A DNA stretch of 64,000 nucleotides, taken from positions 124,001 through 188,000 of the forward strand of contig NZ_JASHIK010000005.1 of assembly GCF_030733745.1 (NCBI RefSeq), written 5' to 3'. Under the pieces are notes generated by a model. That model searched no databases. It was given only the letters and a program-made list of their open reading frames with translations, and was not told where the DNA came from. Below, piece after piece: positions 17,105 to 26,629 of this stretch (position 1 is the stretch's first letter; the number at the start of each line of letters is the position of its first letter). The stretch comes from Stappia sp. MMSF_3263. Its GTDB lineage: Bacteria > Pseudomonadota > Alphaproteobacteria > Rhizobiales > Stappiaceae. The position numbers and the translations under genes were made by a program.

Positions 17105-19537
17105 GTGCCGTCATTCTCTCGAAGCCTTGAAAAGGCCCTGCATCAGGCACTCTCGTATGCCAACGAGCGCCAGCAGGAATACGCGACCTTGGAACACCTG
17201 CTGCTGGCCCTGATCGACGATCAGGACGCGGCGGCGGTGATGCGCGCCTGCAGTGTCGATCTCGACACGCTGAAGCGGAACCTGGTCGAATATATCGATA
17301 CCGAACTGGAAAACCTCGTCATCGACGGGGATGACGATTCAAAGCCGACGGCCGGATTCCAGCGCGTCATCCAGCGCGCCGTGATCCATGTCCAGTCGTC
17401 CGGCCGCGAGGAGGTGACGGGAGCCAATGTGCTCGTGGCGATTTTCGCCGAGCGCGAGAGCCATGCCGCCTACTTCCTGCAGGAGCAGGACATGACCCGT
17501 TACGACGCGGTCAACTACATCTCGCATGGCATCGCCAAGCGGGCCGGCATGTCCGAGGCCCGGCCGGTGCATGGCGCCGAGGAGGAGGCGACGATCGAGG
17601 AAGGCGCGGAAAAGCCCAAGCAGAAGACGGACGCGCTCGAGGCCTATTGCGTCAACCTCAACGAGAAGGCCAAGTCCGGCCGCATCGATCCGTTGATCGG
17701 GCGCGCGGCCGAGATTTCGCGCACCATCCAGATCCTCTGCCGCCGCTCCAAGAACAATCCGCTCTTCGTCGGTGACCCGGGCGTCGGCAAGACGGCGATC
17801 GCCGAGGGCCTTGCCAAGCGCATCGTCGACGGCGACGTGCCGGATGTGCTGATGGATGCGACCATCTTCTCGCTCGACATGGGGGCGCTGCTCGCCGGAA
17901 CCCGCTATCGCGGCGATTTCGAGGAGCGGCTGAAGCAGGTCGTCAAGGAGATCGAGGACTATCCCGGCGCGGTGATGTTCATCGACGAGATCCATACGGT
18001 AATCGGCGCGGGCGCGACGTCGGGCGGGGCGATGGATGCCTCGAACCTGCTGAAGCCGGCGCTTGCCTCGGGCACGATCCGCTGCGTCGGCTCGACCACC
18101 TACAAGGAGTACCGGCAGTTCTTCGAGAAGGACCGGGCGCTGCTGCGCCGGTTCCAGAAGATCGACGTGAACGAGCCGACGATTTCCGACACGGTCGAGA
18201 TCCTCAAGGGGCTGAAGCCTTATTTCGAGACCTTCCACAAGGTCCGCTACACCAACGAGGCCATCAAGACGGCGGTGGAACTGTCGGCGCGCTACATCAA
18301 CGACCGCAAGCTCCCCGACAAGGCGATCGACGTGATCGACGAGTCCGGTGCCTCTCAAAAGCTCGTTCCCGAAGGCCGGCGGCGCAAGACCATCGGCGTC
18401 AAGGAGATCGAGACAACGGTCGCGACCATGGCCCGCATCCCGCCGAAGTCCGTTTCCAAGTCGGACGAGGAGGTGCTGTCGAACCTCAACGCGACGCTGA
18501 AGCGGATGGTCTACGGCCAGAACGACGCGATCGAGACCCTGTCGTCGGCGATCAAGCTCTCCCGGGCAGGCCTGCGCGAGCCGGACAAGCCGATCGGCAA
18601 CTACCTGTTCTCCGGCCCCACCGGTGTGGGCAAGACCGAGGTCGCGCGCCAGCTTGCCGCCTCGCTCGGCGTCGAGCTGCTGCGCTTCGACATGTCGGAA
18701 TACATGGAGCGGCACACGGTCTCGCGGCTGATCGGCGCGCCTCCGGGATATGTCGGCTTCGACCAGGGCGGTCTCCTGACGGATGGTGTCGACCAGCATC
18801 CCCATTGCGTGCTCCTGCTCGACGAGATCGAGAAGGCGCATCCGGACCTGTTCAACATCCTGTTGCAGGTGATGGATCACGGACGGCTCACCGATCACAA
18901 CGGCAAGCAGGTCGACTTCCGCAATGTCATCCTGATCATGACGACCAATGCGGGCGCGTCCGACATGGCCAAGGAGCCGATCGGCTTCAACCGGGTCAAG
19001 CGCGAGGGCGAGGACCAGGAGGCGATCAACCGGCTGTTCACGCCGGAGTTCCGCAACCGGCTCGATGCGGTCATTGCCTTCGGCTCGCTGCCGACAGAGG
19101 TCGTGCACCGGATCGTCGAGAAGTTCGTCATGCAGCTCGAGGCACAGCTTGCCGACCGCGGCGTGACTTTCGAGCTGACGGAGAATGCAATCGCCTGGCT
19201 TGCCGACAAGGGCTATGACGAGCGCATGGGCGCCCGTCCGCTTGCCCGCGTCATCCAGGAGCACATCAAGCGGCCGCTAGCCGACGAGGTGCTGTTCGGC
19301 AAGCTGCGCAAGGGCGGCACGGTCAAGGTCTCGGTCTCCGAGGATGCGGCCGGTCTTCTGCTGGAGAGTGTCGAGGAGACGCGGGTCAAGCCGAAGAGCG
19401 AAAAGCCGAAGACCGCGAAACCCAAGCGTCGTCGCAAGCCGGCGGCGAAAAAGGCGGAAGCGGCAGAGCCGACGCCGAAAAAAGGCGGTGGCTCCTCCAA
19501 GAAGAGCCTGATCCCGAAGGTTCCGTTGGCCGATTGA
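17105..19537 (+). CDS. clpA: ATP-dependent Clp protease ATPase subunit ClpA
   Basis: The 810-residue AAA+ unfoldase has an N-terminal Clp repeat domain (1-145), the first AAA module with Walker A GDPGVGKT (about 222-229), and the second with GPTGVGKT (about 504-511) and [12 protein letters not shown]. It feeds unfolded substrates to ClpP. The start is GTG at 17105 after AGGGG. The last 50 residues form a Lys/Ala/Pro-rich tail ([19 protein letters not shown]), making it longer than the usual 750-760. The IGF/IGL-type ClpP loop was not pinpointed. Confidence 0.95.
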   Translation: MPSFSRSLEKALHQALSYANERQQEYATLEHLLLALIDDQDAAAVMRACSVDLDTLKRNLVEYIDTELENLVIDGDDDSKPTAGFQRVIQRAVIHVQSSGREEVTGANVLVAIFAERESHAAYFLQEQDMTRYDAVNYISHGIAKRAGMSEARPVHGAEEEATIEEGAEKPKQKTDALEAYCVNLNEKAKSGRIDPLIGRAAEISRTIQILCRRSKNNPLFVGDPGVGKTAIAEGLAKRIVDGDVPDVLMDATIFSLDMGALLAGTRYRGDFEERLKQVVKEIEDYPGAVMFIDEIHTVIGAGATSGGAMDASNLLKPALASGTIRCVGSTTYKEYRQFFEKDRALLRRFQKIDVNEPTISDTVEILKGLKPYFETFHKVRYTNEAIKTAVELSARYINDRKLPDKAIDVIDESGASQKLVPEGRRRKTIGVKEIETTVATMARIPPKSVSKSDEEVLSNLNATLKRMVYGQNDAIETLSSAIKLSRAGLREPDKPIGNYLFSGPTGVGKTEVARQLAASLGVELLRFDMSEYMERHTVSRLIGAPPGYVGFDQGGLLTDGVDQHPHCVLLLDEIEKAHPDLFNILLQVMDHGRLTDHNGKQVDFRNVILIMTTNAGASDMAKEPIGFNRVKREGEDQEAINRLFTPEFRNRLDAVIAFGSLPTEVVHRIVEKFVMQLEAQLADRGVTFELTENAIAWLADKGYDERMGARPLARVIQEHIKRPLADEVLFGKLRKGGTVKVSVSEDAAGLLLESVEETRVKPKSEKPKTAKPKRRRKPAAKKAEAAEPTPKKGGGSSKKSLIPKVPLAD

Positions 19538-19563
19538 GGCCGCGGTTTCGGACATTCGTGCAG

Positions 19564-19588
19564 ACGGCGCCCCTTGCGGCGCCGTTTT
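19564..19588 (+). terminator. clpA: rho-independent terminator after clpA
   Basis: An 8-bp stem, ACGGCGCC (19564-19571) with GGCGCCGT (19578-19585), is followed by TTT. The T-run is short, so efficiency is uncertain. Confidence 0.65.
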
Positions 19589-19677
19589 GCATTTCGCCGC
19601 GTTGCTGTTAGGAAAGGGGTCTCCCTCAGGCGGTCCGCCTTTTGCGATTCGACCGCGATGCTCCCGGTTCCCTGCCC

Positions 19678-20466
19678 ATGCCGACGCCCCCGTCCGCACC
19701 TGGTTCGCCCGAGCCCGATCCTGCCGACCCGCCCGCATCCGATGTGACGCGAGGGCCGGTTTCCTCCCGTGTCTGGGCCCTGCGCGGCGTGCGCGCGGCG
19801 GTCTCTATTCCCGCGCTGATCCTGACAGCCGCCTTTGTCGGCTATGCGGGGCTTGCGCGCGAAAGTGGCCTGACGCTCGGCGAGACGCTGGCCATGGCCG
19901 GCCTTGTCTGGGCGCTGCCCAGCATTGTCGTGCTGACCGGGGCGATCTCGGCCGGCATGGGGCTGCTGCCGGCCGCCGTGGCGGTGGCGCTGGCCTCCGT
20001 GCGCCTGATGCCGATGACCATGGCCCTGATGCCGATCATCCGCGTCGAGGGGAAGACGCGGAAATGGCAGTTGCTGATCGCCTCGCATTTCGTTGCGGTG
20101 ACGGCTTGGGTCTTCGCCATGCGCAATCTGGAGGATTATCCGCGCGAAGCCCGGCTGCCGTTCTTCCTCGGTTTCGGCGGCAGCCTGACCGGTTTCGTCT
20201 TCTGCATGACCGGCGTCGCCTATCTGCTGGTCGAGCGGATGCCCGTGCTTCTGGCCGGGGCGCTGTTCATGCTGACGCCGGTCTACTTCGTCTGCTCGCT
20301 GTGGGGCGCGGCGCGCGCCGCGGCCGACAAGGTGGCGATGATCGCCGGACTGGCGCTCGGCCCGCTCTTCCATCTGCTGCTGCCGGGCCTCGATCTTCTG
20401 TGGACGGGGCTTGTCGGGGGCACGCTCGCCTATGGCGCGACGCGGGCATGGCGGAGGTTCTCATGA
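19678..20466 (+). CDS. azlC: AzlC family ABC-type branched-chain amino acid exporter subunit
   Basis: The 262-residue protein has a Pro-rich cytoplasmic head of about 45 residues followed by several membrane segments. The AzlC motif region ASVRLMPMTMALMPIIR and FxGFGGSLTGFVFCMTG are present. With AzlD it forms a transporter that exports branched-chain or related amino acids. I chose the ATG at 19678; an in-frame TTG lies at 19642. It overlaps azlD by the ATGA at 20463-20466, indicating translational coupling. Confidence 0.85.
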   Translation: MPTPPSAPGSPEPDPADPPASDVTRGPVSSRVWALRGVRAAVSIPALILTAAFVGYAGLARESGLTLGETLAMAGLVWALPSIVVLTGAISAGMGLLPAAVAVALASVRLMPMTMALMPIIRVEGKTRKWQLLIASHFVAVTAWVFAMRNLEDYPREARLPFFLGFGGSLTGFVFCMTGVAYLLVERMPVLLAGALFMLTPVYFVCSLWGAARAAADKVAMIAGLALGPLFHLLLPGLDLLWTGLVGGTLAYGATRAWRRFS

Positions 20467-20816
20467 CCGGCATCGGCGATACCTGGTGGTGGCCTTATGT
20501 GATGATCCTCGTCGCCGGCTGGCTTGCCACGGATATCTGGCGCTGGCTGGGAGTTTTCGCCAGCGGCCGGATGCGCGAGGACAGCGAGGTGATGGTCTTC
20601 GTGCGCTGCGTGGCCACCGCGCTCGTTGCAGGCGTGATCGCCAAGCTGATCCTGTTTCCAACGGGAGCGCTGGACAACGCGCCCATTGCGCTCAGGATCG
20701 GGGCGGCGGCCTGCGGGTTTGCCGCATTCTTCGCCTCGCGGCAAAAGGTGGTGGTCGGGGTCGCCGTCGGAGAAGTCGTCCTGGTCGGCGGCTGGTTGCT
20801 GCTCGGTATCGGCTAG
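20463..20816 (+). CDS. azlD: AzlD family branched-chain amino acid transport protein
   Basis: The 117-residue, four-segment membrane protein (WWPYVMILVAGWLATDIWR, ATALVAGVIAKLILFP, IGAAACGFAAFFA, GVAVGEVVLVGGWLLLG) is the small partner of AzlC. Its ATG at 20463 overlaps the azlC stop codon by four bases. The partner assignment rests on size, topology and position more than on strict motif matches. Confidence 0.8.
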   Translation: MTGIGDTWWWPYVMILVAGWLATDIWRWLGVFASGRMREDSEVMVFVRCVATALVAGVIAKLILFPTGALDNAPIALRIGAAACGFAAFFASRQKVVVGVAVGEVVLVGGWLLLGIG

Positions 20817-20912
20817 CGATGACTGCTGACACCAAGGTGTCAGCAGGGGGCTGCTAGGACCCATGTCGGCGGCGCGAGGGCGCGCCTTTGACAAGTGACG
20901 AGGAAACCGACG

Positions 20913-21554
20913 ATGTCCGACGACAAGCTGACGCTCTATTACGCCCCGCAGAGCCGGGCCAGCACGACCCGGGTGCTGCTCGACGAGCTTGGCGCTCCCT
21001 ATGACCTGCATGTGCTCAACATGCGTGCCGGCGAGCTGAAATCGCCGGAATTCCTCGCCATCAATCCGCTCAGCCGGGTGCCGGCCCTGCGTCACGGCGA
21101 AACGATCGTGACGGAATCGATTGCCATTGCCCTTCACGTCGCGGATCTTTTCCCGCAGGCGGGGCTGACACCGGGGCTCGGCGATCCGCGCCGTGGCGCC
21201 TATCTCCGGTGGATGGTGTTCTACGGCTCGTCCTTTGAACCGGCTGTGGTCGACAAGGCGTTCGACCGCGAACCGACTCCTCAGTCGCCCTATGGCACCT
21301 ACGAGCAGGTGATGGACCTCCTTGCCGAGCAGCTCGGCAAGGCGCCCTACATCCTCGGCGACGAGATTTCCGTCGCCGACATCCAGTGGGGCTCGGCCCT
21401 GCGCTGGACGCTGATGTTCAAGATCGTGCCGGACCTGCCGGTCTTCACCGAATATGCCGAGCGCATCACTTCGCGGCCGAGCTTCCAGCGCGTCTTCGAG
21501 GACGAGGCCCGGCTCGTGGCCGAGCACGAGGCCGCCGCCGGCTCCGGCAGGTAA
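20913..21554 (+). CDS. glutathione S-transferase family protein
   Basis: The 213-residue protein has the GST N-domain (LTLYYAPQSRASTTRVLL, then NPLSRVPAL and IVTESIAIALHVADLFP) and an alpha-helical C-domain with ISVADIQWGSALRW. The likely glutathione-activating residue is a serine or tyrosine in YYAPQSRAS. The ATG at 20913 follows GAGGA. It is monocistronic and converges with the HIT gene. It differs clearly from the GST at 4875, so the two are not recent duplicates. Confidence 0.88.
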   Translation: MSDDKLTLYYAPQSRASTTRVLLDELGAPYDLHVLNMRAGELKSPEFLAINPLSRVPALRHGETIVTESIAIALHVADLFPQAGLTPGLGDPRRGAYLRWMVFYGSSFEPAVVDKAFDREPTPQSPYGTYEQVMDLLAEQLGKAPYILGDEISVADIQWGSALRWTLMFKIVPDLPVFTEYAERITSRPSFQRVFEDEARLVAEHEAAAGSGR

Positions 21555-21574
21555 AGGCGGAGCCCAGTCAGGGT

Positions 21575-22009
21575 TCAGGCGAGGGCGGCGCGGATCCTTT
21601 CCGCGTTGGCCGTCAGCACGGCCTGGTCGGCCATCTCGCCGGTATGCGGGCGCAGCGAGACGCCGGCAAAGCGCGGGATCACATGCACATGCGTGTGGAA
21701 CACGACCTGGCCGCCGGCGCTTTCGGAAAACTGCTGGATGGTGGTTCCGTCGGCGTCGAAGGCGCGGACCACCGCATGGGCCATCTTCTGCACGGTGGCC
21801 ATGACGGCGAAGAGGTCGTCATGGCCGATGTCGAGGATGTTGCGCGAGGGCGCCTTGGGAACGACCAGGACGTGGCCGTCGCCGCGCGGCATGATGTCCA
21901 TGATCACGATGGTCTTGTCGTCCTCGTACACCTTGTGCGCCGGAAGCTCGCCGCGCAGGATTTTCGCAAAGACATTCTGGTCGTCATAGGCGGCGGCTTC
22001 GATCGGCAT
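21575..22009 (-). CDS. HIT family (histidine triad) protein
   Basis: The 144-residue protein has the nucleotide-binding FAKILRGELPAHKVYEDD start, GHVLVVPKAP, and the catalytic triad HTHVHVIPR. HIT proteins hydrolyse nucleoside phosphoramidates or adenylates. The ATG at 22009 is preceded by GAGGGAA; an in-frame ATG at 22024 is less likely. It follows the GNAT-like gene across a 200-base gap rich in GANTC sites. Confidence 0.9.
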   Translation of the reverse strand: MPIEAAAYDDQNVFAKILRGELPAHKVYEDDKTIVIMDIMPRGDGHVLVVPKAPSRNILDIGHDDLFAVMATVQKMAHAVVRAFDADGTTIQQFSESAGGQVVFHTHVHVIPRFAGVSLRPHTGEMADQAVLTANAERIRAALA

Positions 22010-22091
22010 TTTCGGTTCCCTCATGCGCCCGTGCGGGCCTTGTCGGTTTGGTTGCTCTTGGCAGCACAGGCGGCGATGCGGTTCAAGTTCT

Positions 22092-22207
22092 GATTCAGAT
22101 TCAAGCTGAGAAATCGAATCAAGACCTTGCGCCGCCGCCTGAGCCGGACATGACCGGCGGGTTCGGAAATTGATTCAGCCCTGGCCAATTCGCGAGTCGG
22201 AAGAATC
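22092..22207. other. cluster of six GANTC (CcrM methylation) sites
   Basis: GANTC occurs at 22092, 22098, 22116, 22172, 22194 and 22203, six in 116 bases, whereas about one per 256 bases is expected by chance. The cluster lies in the presumed HIT gene promoter region. GANTC is the target of the cell-cycle methylase CcrM in alphaproteobacteria. Confidence 0.5.
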
Positions 22208-22223
22208 GGTTGCCGGCCGGCCT

Positions 22224-23480
22224 TCATCCTTTTCGAAAGGGCGTGTACTCGGTGGCGATCACCGCGCTTTCCCGCTCGACGGCGCGGCGTTCGCGCGACA
22301 GGTAGTCTTCGACCGCGTCGCGCAATCCCGGATGCGCGATGTAATGGGCCGAGCGTGTCACCGCCGGAAGGTAGCCGCGGGCGAGTTTGTGCGCTCCTTG
22401 CGCGCCGGCCTCGACGCGGGCAAGGCCGTTTGCGATGGCGAAGTCGATCGCCTGGTAGTAGCAGACCTCGAAATGCAGGAAGGGGTGGTCTTCGAGACAC
22501 CCCCAGTTGCGGCCGAAGAGGGCGTGGGAGCCGATCAGGTTCAGCGCCCCGGCGATGTAGCGCCCCTCGCGCCGCGCCATCACCAGGAGCACCCGCTCGC
22601 CCAGCCGCTCGCCAAGCAGCGAGAAGAAGTGCCGGTTGAGATAGGGGCGCCCCCACTTGCGGGCGCCGGTGTCCTCGTAGAAGGCGTGGAAGGCATCCCA
22701 ATGATGCTCGCCGATATCGGCGCCCGTCAGGCACTCGACATCGATGCCGGAGCCAAGCGCTTCGCGGCGCTCCTTGCGGATCTGCTTGCGCTTGCGCGAG
22801 GCAAGGTCGCCCAGGAAACCGTCGAAATCCGCGTAGCCTCGATTGTGCCAGTGAAACTGCTGGTCGAGGCGTTGCAGGTAGCCCTCAGCGCCCGCCACGT
22901 CCCATTCGGCCTGCGTCATGAAGGTGATATGGGCGGAGGAGGCCTGTCGCAGCCGGCACAGGTCGCGCAGGCCTCCTGAGAGGGCGGCGATGGCGGCGTT
23001 GCGGTCGATCTTGCGGGACGTGAGGAAGCGACGCCCGCTGGCCGGGGTGAAGGGCACGGAGCACTGGAGCTTGGGGTAGTAGTGCCCGCCGGCGCGCTCA
23101 TAGGCGTCGGCCCAGGCGTGGTCGAAGACATATTCGCCCATCGAGTGCGACTTCAAATAGCAGGGCAGGGCGGCGACGGGTTCGCCGTCCGGGTCCTCCA
23201 GGACGAGATGCTGGGGCAACCAGCCGGCGGCCTGGCCGACGCAGCCGCTGTCTTCCAGGATCGACAGGAAGTCGTGTGAAATGAAAGGGTTGAACTCTGT
23301 TTCCGGAGAGATTGAATCAACGCGTTGGGATTCTGATTCAAGAGCTGCAGCCAGCGTCCCGGTCGGCGAAAGACGCCAGCCGGGATTGGCCATCGCGTCC
23401 CATCGCTCGCGCGTGATCTCGCTGAGCCCGCCGATCGCCTTGAGGCGGAATTCGCGGGTTTCGTCGTCGCATGCGCTCAC
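22224..23480 (-). CDS. GNAT-like N-acetyltransferase (peptidogalycan biosynthesis / DUF482 type)
   Basis: The 418-residue protein has ISHDFLSILEDSGCVG near the N-terminus, YVFDHAWADAYERAG, ASRKRKQIRKERREA and a C-terminal LNRHFFSLLGERL and ALFGRNWGC region, which I recognise as the DUF482/GNAT-like family. Its biochemical role is not established. The start is uncertain; I use GTG at 23480 with GAGG about 10 bases upstream. The frame is open to 23582. It lies 111 bases downstream of the GDPD gene on the same strand. Confidence 0.78.
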   Translation of the reverse strand: MSACDDETREFRLKAIGGLSEITRERWDAMANPGWRLSPTGTLAAALESESQRVDSISPETEFNPFISHDFLSILEDSGCVGQAAGWLPQHLVLEDPDGEPVAALPCYLKSHSMGEYVFDHAWADAYERAGGHYYPKLQCSVPFTPASGRRFLTSRKIDRNAAIAALSGGLRDLCRLRQASSAHITFMTQAEWDVAGAEGYLQRLDQQFHWHNRGYADFDGFLGDLASRKRKQIRKERREALGSGIDVECLTGADIGEHHWDAFHAFYEDTGARKWGRPYLNRHFFSLLGERLGERVLLVMARREGRYIAGALNLIGSHALFGRNWGCLEDHPFLHFEVCYYQAIDFAIANGLARVEAGAQGAHKLARGYLPAVTRSAHYIAHPGLRDAVEDYLSRERRAVERESAVIATEYTPFRKG

Positions 23481-23591
23481 TCGGGCAGACCTCGGGCATT
23501 GCGGCGGTCCGGCGCGGGGAGGTGCGGCGGGCCGCGAATGAAAGACCGGTTCCGAACTTAGGGCGCGATTGCCGGCCTGCAAAGGCGGATG

Positions 23592-24365
23592 TCAGCGCGG
23601 CGCGGTTGTCGCGTCGGGATCGAAGCCTTCGAAGACGATCTGGTCGGCAAAGGCGCGGGCCCTTGCAAGGTCCTCGGGCGTGCGCACCGTCCACGCGATG
23701 ATCGGCAGGCCGAACAGCTTGCGATGGATGGAAGGGGCAAGGGCAGGCAGGTCCTTGACCCAGTAGGACACGAAGCTCGGCCGGGTCCGCAGGCTGTGCA
23801 GCATGTGGCGCAAGGCAAAGCGCTCGATGCGGCTGGCGCGGCCCCACTCCTTCATGTCGCGCGCGCCATCGCCAAGCGCGCCGCGTGGAATTTCGGGTGC
23901 GGCCTCGCGCATCAGGGCCATCATTTCCGGGTCGAAGGACTTCACGGCGACAGGCCCGTCATAGCGGGCGAGGCTGTCGGCGATCGCCTTGATGAAGGCG
24001 CGCTCGGGCGTTCGGCCGAAGCGCGACTTGATCTCGATGCAGAGCCCGACCTTGCCGGCGACGAGCGCCAGAAGATCGTCGAGCCGCCACAGCCGGTCGT
24101 CGGTGCCCCGCATCATGACGCGCGACAACTCGTCGGCGGTCCTGGCGCGGACCGGTCCGCTCTCGAAGGTCAGCCTGTCGAGCGTGTCGTCGTGGAAGAC
24201 GATGGGGACGTCATCGGCGCTTTGCTGGAGGTCGACTTCGATGGAGAAGGACTTCTCCACCGCAGCCGAGACGGCCGAAGGGCTGTTCTCGATGCAGCCC
24301 TTCGCCGCGTCATGATAGCCGCGATGGGCGATCGGGCGGGTGGTCAGCCAGGAAATGTCACGCAT
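23592..24365 (-). CDS. glycerophosphodiester phosphodiesterase family protein
   Basis: The 257-residue TIM-barrel enzyme has PIAHRGYHD, IEVDLQQSADDVPIVFHDDTLDR and LCIEIKSR, the HR and HD catalytic pairs and metal ligands of GDPD. It should hydrolyse glycerophosphodiesters to glycerol-3-phosphate and an alcohol. No signal peptide is seen, so it is probably cytoplasmic. I start at the ATG at 24365, next to the domain; an ATG at 24395 overlaps the ridA stop as ATGA and would add 10 residues, so coupling to ridA is possible. Confidence 0.88.
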   Translation of the reverse strand: MRDISWLTTRPIAHRGYHDAAKGCIENSPSAVSAAVEKSFSIEVDLQQSADDVPIVFHDDTLDRLTFESGPVRARTADELSRVMMRGTDDRLWRLDDLLALVAGKVGLCIEIKSRFGRTPERAFIKAIADSLARYDGPVAVKSFDPEMMALMREAAPEIPRGALGDGARDMKEWGRASRIERFALRHMLHSLRTRPSFVSYWVKDLPALAPSIHRKLFGLPIIAWTVRTPEDLARARAFADQIVFEGFDPDATTAPR

Positions 24366-24391
24366 GGTCCGTCGGCCCGCCCGAACAGGTT

Positions 24392-24856
24392 TCATTCGAC
24401 TTCGAAGATCGCCTCGACCTCGACGGCGACCCCGAAGGGGAGGCCGGCCACGCCGACGGCGGAGCGGGCATGGCGGCCGGCATCGCCGAGCGCTTCCACG
24501 AGGAAGTCGGACGCGCCGTTCATCACTTTCGGCTGGTCGCCGAAGTCGGGCGCGGAATTGACGAAGCCGACGATCTTGACGAGACGGACAACCTTGTCGA
24601 GGTCGCCGAGGGCGGCCTTTGCCTGGGCCAGAAGGTTGATCGCGCAAAGGCGCGCTGCAGCCTGGCCGTCCTCGACGGAGACCCCGGCGCCAAGCTTGCC
24701 CTGGTATTCGATGCCATTTGCGCTCATCGGGATCTGCCCCGAGACGAAGAGCTGGTTGCCCGTGCGCACGAAGGGCACGTAATTGGCCGCCGGCGCGGCT
24801 GCCTGCGGAAGCGTTACGCCCAGTTCGGCAATGCGTGCCTCAATCTTACCCGACAT
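24392..24856 (-). CDS. RidA family protein
   Basis: The 154-residue protein belongs to the YjgF/YER057c/UK114 family (VRTGNQLFVSGQIP, CAINLLAQAKAALGDLDKV, RSAVGVAGLPFGVAVEVE). RidA enzymes hydrolyse reactive enamine/imine intermediates from PLP enzymes. The usual arginine (R in HARSAVGV) is present. The start at 24856 has a strong AAAGGAGG site. It heads a minus-strand group with GDPD and is divergent from eipB. Confidence 0.88.
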   Translation of the reverse strand: MSGKIEARIAELGVTLPQAAAPAANYVPFVRTGNQLFVSGQIPMSANGIEYQGKLGAGVSVEDGQAAARLCAINLLAQAKAALGDLDKVVRLVKIVGFVNSAPDFGDQPKVMNGASDFLVEALGDAGRHARSAVGVAGLPFGVAVEVEAIFEVE

Positions 24857-25051
24857 CCATGTCCTCCTTTGCGACTTCGGTCGCGACATTGGCGCAATTC
24901 CCGTGCTGCTTCAAGCGGGCGCACCGGAGGGCAAGGCAGAAACGCGTGGACGATCCCGCGGGCCGCCGGCCCTGCCGTCCGCGAATGGGGCTGGTGGTGC
25001 GGCACAGGATGGGCAAGACTGTTTCGCGAGTGTTCGAAGGAGACGTGCTTG

Positions 25052-25909
25052 ATGGTTCAGATTGGCAAGGGGCGGGCGCTGGCGATCGCCGCGGTGGCGG
25101 CAACGACTGTTGTCCTTGGGGCGGGCACCACGCCGGCTGGCGCAAGCAGCGCGCTGCAGCCGCACAGGGCGGTCTATGACCTGGCGCTTGCCGACACGTC
25201 CCAGGCTGCCGGTATTTCCGGCGTTCGCGGGCGGATGGTCTACGAGTTCACCGGCGGTCCCTGCGAGGGATACAGCGTGTCGTTCCGCTTTGTGACCCAG
25301 GTCGCCGACGAAGGCGGAAACATGCGGGTCACGGACCTGCAGACGAGTTCCTTCGAGGAACCCGCCGGCAAGGCATTCCAGTTCGTGTCCAAGACCTTCG
25401 TCAACCAGAAGCTCAGCGAGGAGACGCACGGGCGGGCCGAACACAAGAGCTCGGCCATCGAGCTCGACCTGAAAAAACCGGCCGAGGAAGAGGTGACGCT
25501 TCCCGGCAACGCCCTGTTTCCCACCGAGCATCTGACGCGACTGATCGAGAACGCCAGCAACGGCAAACCGATCTTCGTCGCCGACATCTTCGACGGATCG
25601 GAATCGGGGCAGAAGATCTACGAGACCACGGCGGTGATCGGGTTGAAGCGCGAGGGGCCGGGTGCAGCGGAAAAGGATGATCCCAAGGCGGTCGAGACGA
25701 TTGGCGGGCATCGGCACTGGCCGGTGACGATCTCCTATTTCGACGGCTCGGGCGACCATACCGGCGAGCGCACGCCGATCTACCAGCTCAGCTTCCTGCT
25801 CTACGAGAACGGCATCAGCCGCAGGCTGCTTCTCGACTATGGCGACTTCGAGCTGCGCGGGAACCTGGTGGAACTGACGCGAATCGACGCGGCGCCCTGC
25901 AAGGACTGA
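25052..25909 (+). CDS. eipB: cell envelope integrity protein, EipB family (DUF1849)
   Basis: The 285-residue protein has a signal peptide ending around AGASSA and a mature part with LQPHRAVYDLALA, RMVYEFTGGPCEGYSVSFRF and LLDYGDFELRGNL, matching DUF1849/EipB. In Brucella, EipB is a periplasmic beta-spiral protein needed for envelope integrity. Two cysteines (in GGPCEGY and near the C-terminus, APCKD) could form the family disulfide. AAGGAG precedes the ATG at 25052. It is divergent from ridA. Confidence 0.88.
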   Translation: MVQIGKGRALAIAAVAATTVVLGAGTTPAGASSALQPHRAVYDLALADTSQAAGISGVRGRMVYEFTGGPCEGYSVSFRFVTQVADEGGNMRVTDLQTSSFEEPAGKAFQFVSKTFVNQKLSEETHGRAEHKSSAIELDLKKPAEEEVTLPGNALFPTEHLTRLIENASNGKPIFVADIFDGSESGQKIYETTAVIGLKREGPGAAEKDDPKAVETIGGHRHWPVTISYFDGSGDHTGERTPIYQLSFLLYENGISRRLLLDYGDFELRGNLVELTRIDAAPCKD

Positions 25910-25936
25910 GGTGCGCTCCGGCAGAAAGGGATTGCC

Positions 25937-26629
25937 GTGTATTCGACGCTTAAAAGTACGATAGGAGTTACCACGGCGCTTGGACTGACCCTTGTTGTCG
26001 CAGGTCCCTATTATACGGCACAAGCGAACGGATGCCCGATTGCCATCGATCTCAATGACGACGGACGTATCGGCATTACCGGTCTGAGTACATCCCGGTT
26101 GAAGCCCTACAATCTCTTTGTCCCGCTTTTCAACGTCCTGTTCGACCTTGACGGCGATGGCCAAAAGCAGTCGGTCGAATGGCTTGACGGCGGGGGCGAC
26201 GGCTTTCTGCTGGACATGCGCAATTTCGACGGAACCGGCCAGCCCACCGGCAGCAATCTGTTCGGCACGGCTGGCGGCTACGAGAACGGCTTTGTCAAAA
26301 TCGCGGAGCTGGATACGGATGGAGACGGTGTGCTGCGTGGCGGCGAACTGGATTTGGTCGCGATCTGGCAGGACAATGGCGATGCGGTCTTCCAGCCGGC
26401 CGAACTGAGGAAACTGGCGGATTACGGGATTGTCGAGATTCGGGTCATTCCGAAGGAGGTGCCCGGCCCGGACGATCTGCCGTTGCTGGTGAGTTCCGCC
26501 GCTTCCGCCTCAGGCGAAATCTATATGGAAGATATCTGGTTGCTGGATGCGTCAGTGGCCTGGTCGTTGGCGGATCTTGCCGAGAGGTGGTCGATACCGC
26601 TTGATCGGGATCGGGAGCCTGAAGCATAG
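25937..26629 (+). CDS. secreted calcium-binding protein with RTX-associated EF-hand-like domain
   Basis: This 230-residue product starts at GTG 25937 after AGAAAGGG and has a signal peptide (LGLTLVVAGPYYTAQANG). The mature part follows the pattern found beside RTX repeats in hemolysin-type proteins: PIAIDLNDDGR, VLFDLDGDGQ, GGGDGFLLD, SNLFGTAGG, AELDTDGDGVLRGGELD and AIWQDNGDAVFQPAELRKLADYGI. DxDGDG loops should bind calcium. No RTX nonapeptide repeats or type I exporter are present, so it looks like a stand-alone domain. The last 185 bases are antisense to the K+ channel gene. Confidence 0.75.
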   Translation: MYSTLKSTIGVTTALGLTLVVAGPYYTAQANGCPIAIDLNDDGRIGITGLSTSRLKPYNLFVPLFNVLFDLDGDGQKQSVEWLDGGGDGFLLDMRNFDGTGQPTGSNLFGTAGGYENGFVKIAELDTDGDGVLRGGELDLVAIWQDNGDAVFQPAELRKLADYGIVEIRVIPKEVPGPDDLPLLVSSAASASGEIYMEDIWLLDASVAWSLADLAERWSIPLDRDREPEA

